NCBI RefSeq assembly: GCF_016612505.1
Contig: NZ_JAENRR010000011.1
Span: 1-64,000 of the forward strand
Direction: 5' to 3'
Origin: Carboxylicivirga marina
GTDB lineage: Bacteria; Bacteroidota; Bacteroidia; Bacteroidales; Marinilabiliaceae
DNA length: 64,000 nucleotides
The position numbers and the translations under genes were made by a program. A model generated the notes under the pieces. The model was not told the origin of the DNA and ran no database searches. It worked only from the letters and a program-made list of their open reading frames with translations. This document shows positions 25,235 through 34,424 of the stretch, piece after piece. Each line of letters starts with the position of its first letter. Within the stretch, counting starts at the first letter, position 1.

Positions 25235-26464
25235 TTAATAGATAAAATATTTTTGAGCTTTTTCCTGATATGCCTGAATGTCCTTATGCCACATTTCTTC
25301 AATATCAGCTACTTGCCATCGTTTAGTGAATGTTTTCCTGACTTTGTTGCTTCCGCAAACTTTATCAAACATGCTGATTCTTGACTCATCACAGAGTTCA
25401 AATACATTGTGCTCCGGCCATAAAGCATAGGCTTCTTGTAAGATGTAAAATTGGATAAGGGAAAGAGGAGCCTTCTCGTAATTGGTAAAATGCACCTGAA
25501 CACCATGCACCATCTTGCCTTTTGACACACTATAATAGGGTTTGAAATGAACGGGCCTGAATGTAATGCCGTCTATTTGCAGTGCATTCAAATTGTTCGC
25601 AAGGCTATCTGCGTTTATCCATTCTGCAGCAAATAACTGAAAAGGTAAAGTGTAACCAACGCCTATATTATAAACGTATAGTTCACCAAGGATACCACTT
25701 ACCGGATAAAAATAGGATGAATGGGCATGTGGTATGTGAGGCGAAGAAGGAATCCAAGGTAATCCTGTTTCTTCAAAGGTCATTGGACGCTTCCAGCCAT
25801 TCATTTTAATTACTTCAAGCTCACACTGTACACCTCCTTTGAGCATTTTCTCGCCATTGAGCAATTTTGCTAGTTCACCAACGGTTAAGCCATGTACATA
25901 TGGAATCGGGAATTGACTAACAAACGAAATAAACTCCGGCTCTGTTACTAAGCCTTCCATTTTTATCCCATTAAGTGGGTTGGGACGATCAAGTACAACC
26001 ACCTTAATATTGTTTTCAGCTGCAGCTTCCATAGCAAGTCCTAGTGTGCTTATGTAGGTGTATGAACGAGAACCAATATCTTGTATGTCGTACACCAGTA
26101 CATCAATTCCTTTTAGCATTTCTGGGCTTGGTTTTTTGTTCTTCCCATACAGGCTATATACCGGAAGGTTTGTTTTCGGGTCAGTAAAAAAGTTGACTTT
26201 GTCGCCTGCTGAATAATCGCCACGGACACCATGCTCTGGTCCAAACAAGGCAACTAGCTCAATATCTTGAGTATCAAATAAAATATCAATGGTTGATTTA
26301 AGTTGGCTGTTAACGCCTGTTGGATTGGTAATTAAACCAATCCGCTTGCCGGTAAGTGCTTTAAATTTTAAATCTTGTAATACTTCAATGCCAGTTTTTA
26401 CTTTTTGAGCAGGTATTGAATTAATTTGAAGTATGAGTGTTAAAACTAGGATAAGGTATTTCAT
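25235..26464 (-). CDS. DUF1343 protein, NamZ-type exo-beta-N-acetylmuramidase
   Basis: A 409-residue exported protein (signal peptide about 1-19, MKYLILVLTLILQINSIPAQ). The DUF1343 domain covers the rest: GKRIGLITNPTGV (about 40-52), LFGPEHGVRGD (about 74-84), YDIQDIGSRSYTYI (about 124-137), VLDRPNPLNG (about 158-167) and LPWIPSSPHIPH. The family includes the Bacillus NamZ enzyme, which removes N-acetylmuramic acid from the non-reducing end of peptidoglycan fragments. The conserved Glu, Asp and His residues (PEHG, DRPNP) are present. It probably acts in cell-wall recycling or scavenging in the periplasm. It starts 21 bp after hydE ends and shares its direction, so the two may be co-transcribed without a clear functional link. 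Confidence 0.9.
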   Translation of the reverse strand: MKYLILVLTLILQINSIPAQKVKTGIEVLQDLKFKALTGKRIGLITNPTGVNSQLKSTIDILFDTQDIELVALFGPEHGVRGDYSAGDKVNFFTDPKTNLPVYSLYGKNKKPSPEMLKGIDVLVYDIQDIGSRSYTYISTLGLAMEAAAENNIKVVVLDRPNPLNGIKMEGLVTEPEFISFVSQFPIPYVHGLTVGELAKLLNGEKMLKGGVQCELEVIKMNGWKRPMTFEETGLPWIPSSPHIPHAHSSYFYPVSGILGELYVYNIGVGYTLPFQLFAAEWINADSLANNLNALQIDGITFRPVHFKPYYSVSKGKMVHGVQVHFTNYEKAPLSLIQFYILQEAYALWPEHNVFELCDESRISMFDKVCGSNKVRKTFTKRWQVADIEEMWHKDIQAYQEKAQKYFIY

Positions 26465-26485
26465 TGGTCATGGTATTGAGTTTGC

Positions 26486-27580
26486 TTATTTTTTTTCTTG
26501 TCTCTTAAAAAAATGCTTCGAGTCGCCCCATTCGTTATAGCCAATCTCACGCCCTGCCATTTCAACCCGTATGCTCAGGCAATTGGCACAATCGTCAGCT
26601 CCCTCATCGGTGCACGGTTTGTTTTCATATAAGGTGTAATCCTTTCTGTTGGCAGTTGGCGTAATGTTAGGCATGATTACGTTGGCACCATAGCGTAATG
26701 CTTTTTCTCTTCCCATAGGGTCAATCGCTTGAAGTGCAGTGGCTGCAGCCATATTGATGTCGGGCATTAATATGCGAAGTGTGGCAATCATGTTCAACGA
26801 TACATCAAAGCGTCGCTGTAATGACCATAGGGCATCCTTGTGTTCGTATAGAGGTGTTTCGGTATGCTCGATAAATGGTCCCATGCCTACCATGTCAATG
26901 TTCGTGTTTTTAAAAAAAAGTAAATCATCGGCCAGATCATTATAGCTCTGAAAGGGTAGACCAATCATAACGCCTGTTCCTGTTTGATAACCTATTTTTT
27001 GTAGTGTTTTAAGGCATTTGATGCGGGTTTCAAAGTTGTGCTTTTCATCTTTAGGGTGAATTTTATAGTATAAATCCTGGTTTGAACTTTCAATTCGTAA
27101 GAGGTAGCGGTGAGCGCCGGCTTCAAACCAATCTCTGTAAGTTTCTTCACTTTGTTCGCCAAGAGAAATAGTGATGCCTAATTCACCATTTGTGGCCTCT
27201 TTTATTTTTTTTAGAAGGCTTGTGATGCGCACCGTAAAAGCTTTGTCGCTTCTTTCGCCTGATTGAAGTACCAGTGAGCCGTATTTGTTTTCATGTGCAA
27301 AAATAGCAGCGTCAACAATTGCTTTGTTATCAATATCGTACCTTTCGGAGTGTGTGTTGCTTTTTCGAATACCACAGTAGTAGCAATCTTTGGTGCAAAA
27401 ATTTGAAAATTCGACCAGGCCTCTGAAATAGACTTTTTTTCCTAGGCTTTCTGTATAGGTGTTACCTACCTGCTTTAAAAAATAATCTCGTTCATCTCCT
27501 TCCAGACTAATCAGATAGCTTAGGTTTTCTTTTGTAAAGTCTTTATTATTAATGATTTTCCGGATTCTTTCTGTGCTCAT
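26486..27580 (-). CDS. [FeFe]-hydrogenase H-cluster maturase HydE
   Basis: A 364-residue radical SAM protein. The SAM [4Fe-4S] ligands are C62-x3-C66-x2-C69 in NFCTKDCYYCGIRK. The C-terminal C-x7-C-x2-C (CTDEGADDCANC, about 321-332) matches the second cluster site found in HydE, and the order of HydE-specific motifs (GERSDKAFT, RIESSNQDLY, MIGLPFQS) fits. HydE supplies part of the H-cluster diiron subsite (thiol/CN/CO synthon chemistry with HydG and HydF). hydF, hydG and the hydrogenase itself are not in this window, so the maturation genes are scattered. It indicates hydrogen metabolism, probably fermentative. Confidence 0.92.
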   Translation of the reverse strand: MSTERIRKIINNKDFTKENLSYLISLEGDERDYFLKQVGNTYTESLGKKVYFRGLVEFSNFCTKDCYYCGIRKSNTHSERYDIDNKAIVDAAIFAHENKYGSLVLQSGERSDKAFTVRITSLLKKIKEATNGELGITISLGEQSEETYRDWFEAGAHRYLLRIESSNQDLYYKIHPKDEKHNFETRIKCLKTLQKIGYQTGTGVMIGLPFQSYNDLADDLLFFKNTNIDMVGMGPFIEHTETPLYEHKDALWSLQRRFDVSLNMIATLRILMPDINMAAATALQAIDPMGREKALRYGANVIMPNITPTANRKDYTLYENKPCTDEGADDCANCLSIRVEMAGREIGYNEWGDSKHFFKRQEKK

Positions 27581-27630
27581 CTTTCCCTTTTTAGATTGGG
27601 TAAAAATAAGAAAAAAACAATAGCTTATGG

Positions 27631-27660
27631 TTTGAAAATTGAATCATTCGTGTATTTTTG
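27631..27660 (+). promoter_or_regulatory. Promoter of the ADP-forming acyl-CoA synthetase gene
   Basis: tttg (27631-27634), an 18-bp spacer and tatttttg (27653-27660) match the Bacteroidota housekeeping promoter (TTTG, then TAnnTTTG) well. The start codon at 27826 gives a leader of about 155 bases. Confidence 0.55.
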
Positions 27661-27825
27661 CGCAGGTAACAAATTGTTACTAAAAGTTATTTGGGTTAAT
27701 GTGTTAGTTGTATTAGTGGCTTTGTTTATGGGCTTTTTAGTAGCTTATGATTTTAATCATATTTAAACATGACTTTCTTTAAAAACTCAATTATTTAATA
27801 TTTGACCGACAAAAAGAGTAGACAA

Positions 27826-29886
27826 ATGATAAACGAACAATTGCTCAATCCTAAAAGCATCGTGGTGGTTGGAGCTTCTGATGATGTCATGAAGCCAGGG
27901 GGCAAAATTCTTAAGAATATAGTAGATGGTGATTATAAAGGAGATTTGTATGTTACCAACCTTAAGAGTGACGAAGTGCAAGGTATCAAGTCATATCGTG
28001 ATGTGGCGGATTTGCCTCAGAATGTTGATTTAGCTGTATTGGCTATTGCTGCCAAGTTCTGTCCGCAAACTGTTGAAGTTTTGGCTAAGCAAAAAGGTAC
28101 AAAGGCTTTTATTATTATATCTGCTGGTTTTAGTGAAGAAAATGAAGAAGGTGCTGCGTTGGAGCATCAAATTGTTGAAACAATAAATGAAGTTGGAGGC
28201 TGTTTGATTGGTCCTAACTGCGTAGGTGTATTAACTACGAACCATAGTAGTGTGTTTACAACTCCGATACCTGCTTTAGAGCCAATGGGTGCTGATTTTA
28301 TATCAGGTTCAGGAGCTACTGCTGTGTTTATCATTGAAGCCGGAATGGCCAAGGGGCTTAAATTTAATAGTGTTTATTCGGTTGGTAATAGTGCTCAAAC
28401 GGGTGTTGAAGAGGTTTTAGAATATCTTGATAATACTTATGTTGAGGGTGAAAGTTCAAAGATTAAGCTTTTGTATCTCGAAAGTGTAAATAATCCACAG
28501 AAGTTATTGAAGCATGCTTCTTCATTAATAAATAAAGGATGTAAGATTGCTGCGATTAAAGCGGGTAGTTCAGATGCAGGTAGTCGTGCTGCCTCAAGTC
28601 ATACAGGTGCATTAGCAAGTAGTGATTTGGCGGTTGATGCTTTATTTAAAAAAGCGGGTATTGTTCGTTGTTATGGTCGAGAAGAGCTGGCCAATGTGGC
28701 AGCAGTATTTATGTTGGAGGAACTAAAGGGTAAGAATGTAGCTATCATCACTCATGCGGGAGGACCTGCTGTGATGTTAACTGATGCTTTGTCAAACGGT
28801 GGGTTAGAAGTGCCGGCAATTGACGGGCCTAAAGCGGATGCTTTGTTGGAGAAATTGTACCCAGGTTCAAGTGTGGCTAATCCAATTGATTTTTTAGCAA
28901 CAGGAACGGCCGAGCAGCTCGGCGATATTATCGAAGCGTGCGAGAATGATTTTGAGCACATTGATGCAATGGCGGTTGTGTTTGGTAGTCCGGGTTTATT
29001 CTCCAATGCTGAAGTGTACAAGCTGCTGCATCAAAAAATAAGAGATTGTAAAAAGCCAATCTATCCAATTTTGCCTTCTGTGGTAAATGTGAAGGATGAT
29101 ATTGAGATGTTCATTAATATGGGTAATGTTAATTTCCCGGATGAGGTGATGTTTGGTAATGCGCTTACGAAAATATATAATACACCAAAGCCTGTGATGA
29201 CTGGGCTTAATAATGATGGTGTTGATGTAGCTGAGGTGCGCCGCATTATTGAATCGCAACAAGATGGTTATGCATCACCAGAGGTCGTTCAATCGTTGTT
29301 GGATGCGGCGAGTATTCCACGGGTAAGGGAATTTGTGAGCGATAAGGTTGGGGATTTAAAAAATGCTGCCAAAGAGGTTGGTTTTCCAGTGGTGATGAAA
29401 GTGGTTGGACCGGTACATAAGTCCGATGTTGGAGGTGTGGTTCTGAATGTTGATTCAGATGAGCAACTAGTTGCTGAGTTTGAGCGTATGATGCAAATTC
29501 AAGATGCTACTGGGGTAATGTTGCAGGCGATGTTGAGCGGTAAGGAGCTGTTTGTTGGTGCAACTTACGAGCCTGGTTTTGGTCACATGGTGTTATGCGG
29601 TATGGGAGGTATCTTTATTGAGGTATTGAAGGATGTGAGTTCTGGATTGGCACCATTGAACCAATCAGAGGCTTTAGAAATGATTCATAATTTGAAGAGT
29701 TATAAAATAATTCAGGGTGTTAGAGGGCAGCAAGGTATTGATGAGAACAAATATGCTGAAATCGTTGTTCGTTTATCGAATATGTTGTGTCATGCACCTG
29801 AAATTAAAGAAATGGATATAAATCCGTTGTTGGGAGAAGGCGAAAAAGTAATTGCTGTAGATGCCCGTATTCGGATTGAGAAGTAA
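27826..29886 (+). CDS. Acetate/acyl-CoA ligase (ADP-forming), fused alpha-beta
   Basis: A 686-residue single-chain ADP-forming acyl-CoA synthetase. Order: CoA-binding Rossmann domain (about 1-130, KSIVVVGASDD), succinyl-CoA-synthetase-like domains (about 140-440, with the phospho-His candidate H259 in SSHTGALA), and a C-terminal ATP-grasp domain (about 455-686; VVMKVVGPVHKSDVGGVVL, EMDINPLL). It converts acyl-CoA, ADP and phosphate to acid, CoA and ATP, the energy-yielding last step of amino acid or pyruvate fermentation. Together with the 2-oxoacid:ferredoxin oxidoreductase 3 kb downstream it suggests substrate-level ATP from 2-oxoacids. ATG 27826 preferred over the TTG at 27802. Confidence 0.94.
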   Translation: MINEQLLNPKSIVVVGASDDVMKPGGKILKNIVDGDYKGDLYVTNLKSDEVQGIKSYRDVADLPQNVDLAVLAIAAKFCPQTVEVLAKQKGTKAFIIISAGFSEENEEGAALEHQIVETINEVGGCLIGPNCVGVLTTNHSSVFTTPIPALEPMGADFISGSGATAVFIIEAGMAKGLKFNSVYSVGNSAQTGVEEVLEYLDNTYVEGESSKIKLLYLESVNNPQKLLKHASSLINKGCKIAAIKAGSSDAGSRAASSHTGALASSDLAVDALFKKAGIVRCYGREELANVAAVFMLEELKGKNVAIITHAGGPAVMLTDALSNGGLEVPAIDGPKADALLEKLYPGSSVANPIDFLATGTAEQLGDIIEACENDFEHIDAMAVVFGSPGLFSNAEVYKLLHQKIRDCKKPIYPILPSVVNVKDDIEMFINMGNVNFPDEVMFGNALTKIYNTPKPVMTGLNNDGVDVAEVRRIIESQQDGYASPEVVQSLLDAASIPRVREFVSDKVGDLKNAAKEVGFPVVMKVVGPVHKSDVGGVVLNVDSDEQLVAEFERMMQIQDATGVMLQAMLSGKELFVGATYEPGFGHMVLCGMGGIFIEVLKDVSSGLAPLNQSEALEMIHNLKSYKIIQGVRGQQGIDENKYAEIVVRLSNMLCHAPEIKEMDINPLLGEGEKVIAVDARIRIEK

Positions 29887-29911
29887 CTGTTTGTGTATTG
29901 ATAATGATGAA

Positions 29912-29946
29912 AAAGTCGGCACTTCAATGGAAGGCCGGCTTTTTTA
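29912..29946 (+). terminator. Terminator after the acyl-CoA synthetase gene
   Basis: aaagtcggc (29912-29920) pairs with gccggcttt (29934-29942) with one G-T pair, followed by Ts to 29945. It lies 26 bp after the stop codon. Confidence 0.8.
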
Positions 29947-30102
29947 TTGTTAGTGTCGTGAATAAAGAAAAATATCCTTAAATGAAGGTTTTCGTTAAAT
30001 AATTTCGAGCAAAAGAAGTTACTCAATCTACATTTAAAGAAAATTAGTGCTAAACTTGATTTAAATCATTATTGTGAATGATAAAATAATATAAAAAGCT
30101 AC

Positions 30103-30110
30103 TATTTTTG
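30103..30110 (+). promoter_or_regulatory. Candidate -7 element of the Mpv17-like gene
   Basis: tatttttg matches TAnnTTTG, 124 bp before the start codon at 30234. The -33 box is not clear. Confidence 0.3.
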
Positions 30111-30233
30111 TAATGCCTTACAGATTGTTATTGTTTGAAATGCCTGCTAATTAAGGATTAGGAGAGGGGTTGTGAGTTTTTTATCGGGATTTGATGATAA
30201 TTAATAAATGGTAATGGGCTAAAGAGTTAACAA

Positions 30234-30935
30234 ATGAACAAGACAATAAGAGATATTATTTTTGCCGCCATGGTTGTGGTGTTTTTTCTGCCATTTTTCC
30301 TTAGTGATTATGTGTATAATTGGTATGCTTCATTTAATCTGGAACATCCAATGGTTATGAGTTTTCTTAAGTTTGCTATTTTGGCAACCTTGGGAGAAGT
30401 AATCGGATTACGTATTCGAACTGGCAAATTTATTGCGGCAGGGTTTGGAGTCATTCCGCGAGCTGTTATATGGGGATTGTTGGGCTTGACTATTAAAATG
30501 GCATTTGTTGTTTTTGCATCTGGGGTACCAGTGTTTTTACAAAAAATGGGGCTCGAAAATGCACTTGAAGTTATGGCGCAACCATTTTCAGCTTCCAAAT
30601 TGTTAGTAGCTTTCAGTATTAGTGCAGCCATGAATCTGGTTTATGCTCCGGTGATGATGACGCTGCATCGCATAACGGATACGCACATTGTTGCGAATGA
30701 GGGCAAGCTTGCTTGTTTGCTAAAACCTATTGCTTTTGGGAAGATAATGAAGGAATTGGATTGGGGCATGCAATGGAATTTTGTTTTCAAAAAAACGATA
30801 CCATTTTTTTGGATTCCTGCTCATACCATCACTTTCTTGATGCCAGCAGAATACCGTGTGTTGTTTGCTGCACTTTTAGGAATAATATTGGGGATATTGC
30901 TGGCTATAGCGGCTAATAAGAAAGTATCAGAATAA
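30234..30935 (+). CDS. Mpv17/PMP22-like integral membrane protein
   Basis: A 233-residue membrane protein with about five hydrophobic segments (near residues 8-25, 43-62, 77-97, 122-142, 185-230). The C-terminal part DWGMQWNFVFKKTIPFFWIP resembles the W-x2-Q-x2-NF-x3-P motif of the Mpv17/PMP22 family, and I recall such bacterial proteins in Bacteroidota. The family forms small channels in eukaryotic organelle membranes; the bacterial role is unknown. It stands between terminators or promoter-like elements and is probably monocistronic, 73 bp before the flavodoxin gene. Confidence 0.65.
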   Translation: MNKTIRDIIFAAMVVVFFLPFFLSDYVYNWYASFNLEHPMVMSFLKFAILATLGEVIGLRIRTGKFIAAGFGVIPRAVIWGLLGLTIKMAFVVFASGVPVFLQKMGLENALEVMAQPFSASKLLVAFSISAAMNLVYAPVMMTLHRITDTHIVANEGKLACLLKPIAFGKIMKELDWGMQWNFVFKKTIPFFWIPAHTITFLMPAEYRVLFAALLGIILGILLAIAANKKVSE

Positions 30936-31007
30936 AGGCTGGTTGCATATCTCGGCTAAAAAAAGCATATTTGAATAATATAAAAACCTCTGTAAAAATC
31001 ATTAACT

Positions 31008-31532
31008 ATGTCTAAGATTGGTATTTTTTATGGTCCTGAATTGGGTAGCGTAGAGAAGGTTGCGCATGTCATCGAAGGAAAGTTTGGTGCTGATAAGGTG
31101 GAACTTATTGCTGTTAAAAATGTAGATGAATCTGCATTGGAACAATTCGATAAGTTAATCTTTGGTATGTCAACCATTGGTAAAACAAATTGGGACTCTG
31201 AGTATAAGGATACTGATTGGGATGTTTTTGCGACGAAGGTTGGAAAAGTAAACTGGGAAGGTAAGAAAGTGGCCATGTATTGTTTGGGTGATCATATTCA
31301 ATATCCACAGCACTTTGTTGATGCATTGGGTTGGGTGTATGAACGCTTAGAAAATACAGCAGCTGAAGTGGTTGGATTCTGCTCAACAGAAGGATATGTT
31401 TATGAAGAGTCTGAAGGTATTAAGGATGGTCAGTTTCTGGGATTACCTGTAGATGAAGATAACGAAGCCGGTAAAACGGATGTTCGTGTTGAAAATTGGA
31501 TTAACCGACTCATTAACGAGTTTGGATTTTAA
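31008..31532 (+). CDS. Flavodoxin
   Basis: A 174-residue long-chain flavodoxin. The FMN phosphate loop is unusual: FYGPELGSVEKVA (residues 7-19) where the classical T/S-x-T-G-x-T is expected. The 50s loop GMSTIGKTNWDSEY, the 90s loop YCLGDHIQYPQHFVDALG and the long-chain insertion (about 120-145) are all present. It carries electrons from ferredoxin-type donors such as the 2-oxoacid oxidoreductase encoded 2 kb downstream. A terminator follows directly. Confidence 0.93.
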   Translation: MSKIGIFYGPELGSVEKVAHVIEGKFGADKVELIAVKNVDESALEQFDKLIFGMSTIGKTNWDSEYKDTDWDVFATKVGKVNWEGKKVAMYCLGDHIQYPQHFVDALGWVYERLENTAAEVVGFCSTEGYVYEESEGIKDGQFLGLPVDEDNEAGKTDVRVENWINRLINEFGF

Positions 31533-31546
31533 AATATTTAACAGAT

Positions 31547-31575
31547 AGGGTGGTGCATTGTACCACCCTTTTTGT
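31547..31575 (+). terminator. Terminator of the flavodoxin gene
   Basis: agggtggt (31547-31554) pairs with accaccct (31562-31569), followed by a T-run, 15 bp after the flavodoxin stop. Confidence 0.85.
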
Positions 31576-31622
31576 TTTCATAAGTTAAGGAGCGTTTAGC
31601 GTTTCTGCTGAAAATAAAACAC

Positions 31623-32942
31623 ATGCAATCATACACTAATACACCAATTGACGCCAAAATTGTTGATGCAGTTCTGGCAAAATATCAAATTGGCGACCTT
31701 AACAATGCTACAATTCGTGAAATTGTTTCCATTGTAAATGATATTGAAGAGCAAAGTGGCGAGAAGTTCATCCGAATGGAAATGGGTGTTCCGGGGCTTA
31801 TGCCTTCTGACATAGCAACGAATGCAGAAATTGATGCCTTGAAGAGAGGGGTAGCTTCAAAATACCCGATGCTTGAGGGGATTAAACCGCTAAAGGAAGA
31901 AGCAAGTCGCTTTGTAAAAGCATTTCTTAATTTAGATATTTCACCTGAGTGTTGCGTGCCAACTGTTGGTTCAATGCAAGGTTCGTATGCTAACTTCTTG
32001 GTTTCGGGCCAGCTTTATAAAGAACGTGACACTTTACTGTTTATCGATCCTGGTTTTCCGGTTCAAAAACAGCAGCTTGATGTACTGGGCTATAAATATG
32101 ATTCGTTTGATGTCTATGACTATCGAGGTGAAGCACTTCGTGAAAAGTTAGAGTCGTACTTCAAAACAGGTAAGATTAATGCGGTTGTGTATTCAAATCC
32201 TAACAACCCAACATGGGTGTGTTTTACCGAATCAGAACTAAAGATAATTGGTGAGTTAGCTACACAATACGATGTGGTTGTTATTGAAGATTTGGCGTAT
32301 TTTGCGATGGATTTCCGTCAGGATTTGTCTAAGCCGTTTGAGGCGCCATATCAGGTGTCTGTAGGGCATTATACCGACAACTATGTATTGTTAATATCGA
32401 GTTCCAAAGCCTTTAGTTATGCCGGGCAGCGCATGAGTTTAACCTGCATGTCTGATTCATTGTATAATCGTCGTTACGAAAATCTGGAAGAACGCTTTGG
32501 TGTAGATAAGTACGGTCAGGTGTTGGTAACTCGTGTATTATATGCGCTTTCTTCCGGTACAGGACATTCGGCACAGTATGCCTTGGCTGCCATGTTAAAG
32601 GCTGCCAATGATGGTGATTTTAACTTTTTGGAAGAAGTAAAAGATTATAAAGAACGTGGTAAGGTCATGAAGGATTTGTTTTTAGCAAATGGGTTTAACC
32701 TTACCTACGATAAAGATATTGACGAGCCATTGGCTGATGGTTTCTATTTCACAGTTTCGTATGGTGATATGACAGGTGGACAGTTATTGGAGAAGCTGTT
32801 GTATTACGGAATTAGTGCTATTACTTTAGGTAAAACAGGAAGTAAGCAAGAGAGTTTGCGTGCTTGTGTATCGCAAACAGGTAAGGAGCGCTTTGACGAA
32901 TTAAAGAATAGATTAGAAGCATTTAAAGCTGATAATGCCTGA
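31623..32942 (+). CDS. PLP-dependent aminotransferase, class I/II
   Basis: A 439-residue fold-type I aminotransferase. The PLP Lys is K262 in SSSKAFSYAGQRMS, the NPNNPTW motif (about 192-198) and the IIEDLAYFAMD strand (Asp for the pyridine nitrogen) are intact. The N-terminal ~55 residues extend beyond the usual class I start. Its gene stands before the four VOR/KOR genes, so it probably supplies 2-oxoacids by transamination of branched-chain or other amino acids. Substrate specificity is not readable from sequence alone. Confidence 0.9.
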   Translation: MQSYTNTPIDAKIVDAVLAKYQIGDLNNATIREIVSIVNDIEEQSGEKFIRMEMGVPGLMPSDIATNAEIDALKRGVASKYPMLEGIKPLKEEASRFVKAFLNLDISPECCVPTVGSMQGSYANFLVSGQLYKERDTLLFIDPGFPVQKQQLDVLGYKYDSFDVYDYRGEALREKLESYFKTGKINAVVYSNPNNPTWVCFTESELKIIGELATQYDVVVIEDLAYFAMDFRQDLSKPFEAPYQVSVGHYTDNYVLLISSSKAFSYAGQRMSLTCMSDSLYNRRYENLEERFGVDKYGQVLVTRVLYALSSGTGHSAQYALAAMLKAANDGDFNFLEEVKDYKERGKVMKDLFLANGFNLTYDKDIDEPLADGFYFTVSYGDMTGGQLLEKLLYYGISAITLGKTGSKQESLRACVSQTGKERFDELKNRLEAFKADNA

Positions 32943-33070
32943 TTTTAGGTATTTGGTGATAAATTGAAAGCTTGTTTATACTGTTTATAAACAAGGGTAT
33001 ACTGATAGTAGTCATGTGGTTTTTTGAGCTATTGGTTTAAATTTGTAACATCTATTAAAGACTCAATAAT

Positions 33071-33307
33071 ATGGCAAAAGCAAAAGGTGCAATTGTGGTG
33101 GAAAAAGCGAGGTGTAAAGGCTGTGGCGTTTGCACAACCGTATGTCCCACAAAGGTAATTGAATTGGCTGCCGAGGTTAACGGCAAAGGGTATCATTACG
33201 CCTACATGGCAAATCCCGATGCTTGTATCGGTTGTTCTAATTGCGGGATTATTTGTCCCGATACATGTATTACTGTTTATCGCGCTAAGGCAGGTGCTAC
33301 TGCTTAA
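33071..33307 (+). CDS. 2-oxoacid:ferredoxin oxidoreductase, delta (2x[4Fe-4S]) subunit
   Basis: A 78-residue ferredoxin-like subunit with two [4Fe-4S] sites: CKGCGVCTTVCPTKVIEL (first) and CIGCSNCGIICPDTCI (second). It passes electrons from the thiamine-diphosphate site to free ferredoxin or flavodoxin. It is the first gene of a four-gene operon with order delta, alpha, beta, gamma and spacings of 3-31 bp. A taaatttg element at 33038 may be part of its promoter. Confidence 0.93.
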   Translation: MAKAKGAIVVEKARCKGCGVCTTVCPTKVIELAAEVNGKGYHYAYMANPDACIGCSNCGIICPDTCITVYRAKAGATA

Positions 33308-33338
33308 TGTAAAACTCATAAAGGAAATTTAGTCACAC

Positions 33339-34421
33339 ATGAGAGAATTAAAATTAATGAAAGGTAATGAGGCGATTGCTGAAGCCGCTATCCGCGCAGG
33401 TGTGGATGGTTACTTTGGTTACCCTATTACTCCTCAATCGGAAGTAATGGAGACCCTCATGGCCGAGCAGCCTTGGAAAACAACCGGGATGGTTGTATTG
33501 CAGGCAGAAAGTGAAATCGCATCGATTAATATGGTATATGGTGGTGCCGGATGTGGTAAGCGTGTTATGACTTCTTCTTCAAGTCCGGGTATGAGTTTGA
33601 TGCAGGAAGGTATTACCTACCTGGCAGGAGCAGAGTTACCTTGTGTTGTTGTAAACGTAGTAAGAGGAGGACCAGGATTAGGAACTATTCAGCCTGCTCA
33701 GTCCGATTATTTTCAGACTGTAAAAGGTGGTGGTCACGGTGATTATAAATTAATTACTCTGGCGCCGGCTTCAGTTCAGGAAATGGCTGACTTTGTTGAA
33801 GATGCGTTTGATTTAGCGTTTAAATATCGCAATCCGGTTATGATTTTATCTGACGGTGTTATTGGTCAGATGATGGAAAAAGTGGAGTTGAAAGAATTCA
33901 AGCCACGTTGGACCATGGAACATATTGAAGAAAATTATCCTTGGGCGACAACCGGTAAAAAGAAAGACAGAGCTAAAAATATCATTACATCTGTACAGTT
34001 GGAAGCATCTGTTCAGGAGGCTTTCAATCATAAGCTGCAGGCTAAGTACAAGGCTGTAGAAGAAAATGAAGTATTGTTCGAAGAAGTAATGTGTGATGAT
34101 GCTGAGTATCTTATCGTAGCTTATGGTTCAAGTGCTCGTATTTGTCAAAAATCAGTTGAAATTGCTCGCGAAAAAGGTATCAAGGTTGGTATGCTTCGTC
34201 CGATTACTTTATATCCGTTCCCAACACAACCAATTCAGAAATATGCCGAAAAGGTAAAGGGTATGCTTTCTGTTGAGATGAGTGCCGGGCAAATGGTTGA
34301 GGATGTACGATTAGCTGTAAATGGTAAAGTACCGGTTGAGCATTTTGGTCGTTTTGGTGGTTCAGTACACTCACCAGGTGAAGTTGTAGAAGCATTAGAA
34401 CAAAAATTAATAGGAGGTTAA
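33339..34421 (+). CDS. 2-oxoacid:ferredoxin oxidoreductase alpha subunit, VorB type
   Basis: A 360-residue alpha subunit carrying the pyrimidine-binding-like domain (about 1-230; GNEAIAEAAIRAGVDGYFGY, YPITPQSEVMETL, SSSPGMSLMQEG) and the C-terminal transketolase-C-like domain (about 250-355; SARICQKSVEIAREKG, HFGRFGGSVH). The sequence resembles entries named 3-methyl-2-oxobutanoate (2-ketoisovalerate) dehydrogenase VorB; the close relative KorA (2-oxoglutarate) cannot be fully excluded. It oxidises branched-chain 2-oxoacids to acyl-CoA and CO2 with reduced ferredoxin. Confidence 0.93.
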   Translation: MRELKLMKGNEAIAEAAIRAGVDGYFGYPITPQSEVMETLMAEQPWKTTGMVVLQAESEIASINMVYGGAGCGKRVMTSSSSPGMSLMQEGITYLAGAELPCVVVNVVRGGPGLGTIQPAQSDYFQTVKGGGHGDYKLITLAPASVQEMADFVEDAFDLAFKYRNPVMILSDGVIGQMMEKVELKEFKPRWTMEHIEENYPWATTGKKKDRAKNIITSVQLEASVQEAFNHKLQAKYKAVEENEVLFEEVMCDDAEYLIVAYGSSARICQKSVEIAREKGIKVGMLRPITLYPFPTQPIQKYAEKVKGMLSVEMSAGQMVEDVRLAVNGKVPVEHFGRFGGSVHSPGEVVEALEQKLIGG

Positions 34422-34424
34422 GCA

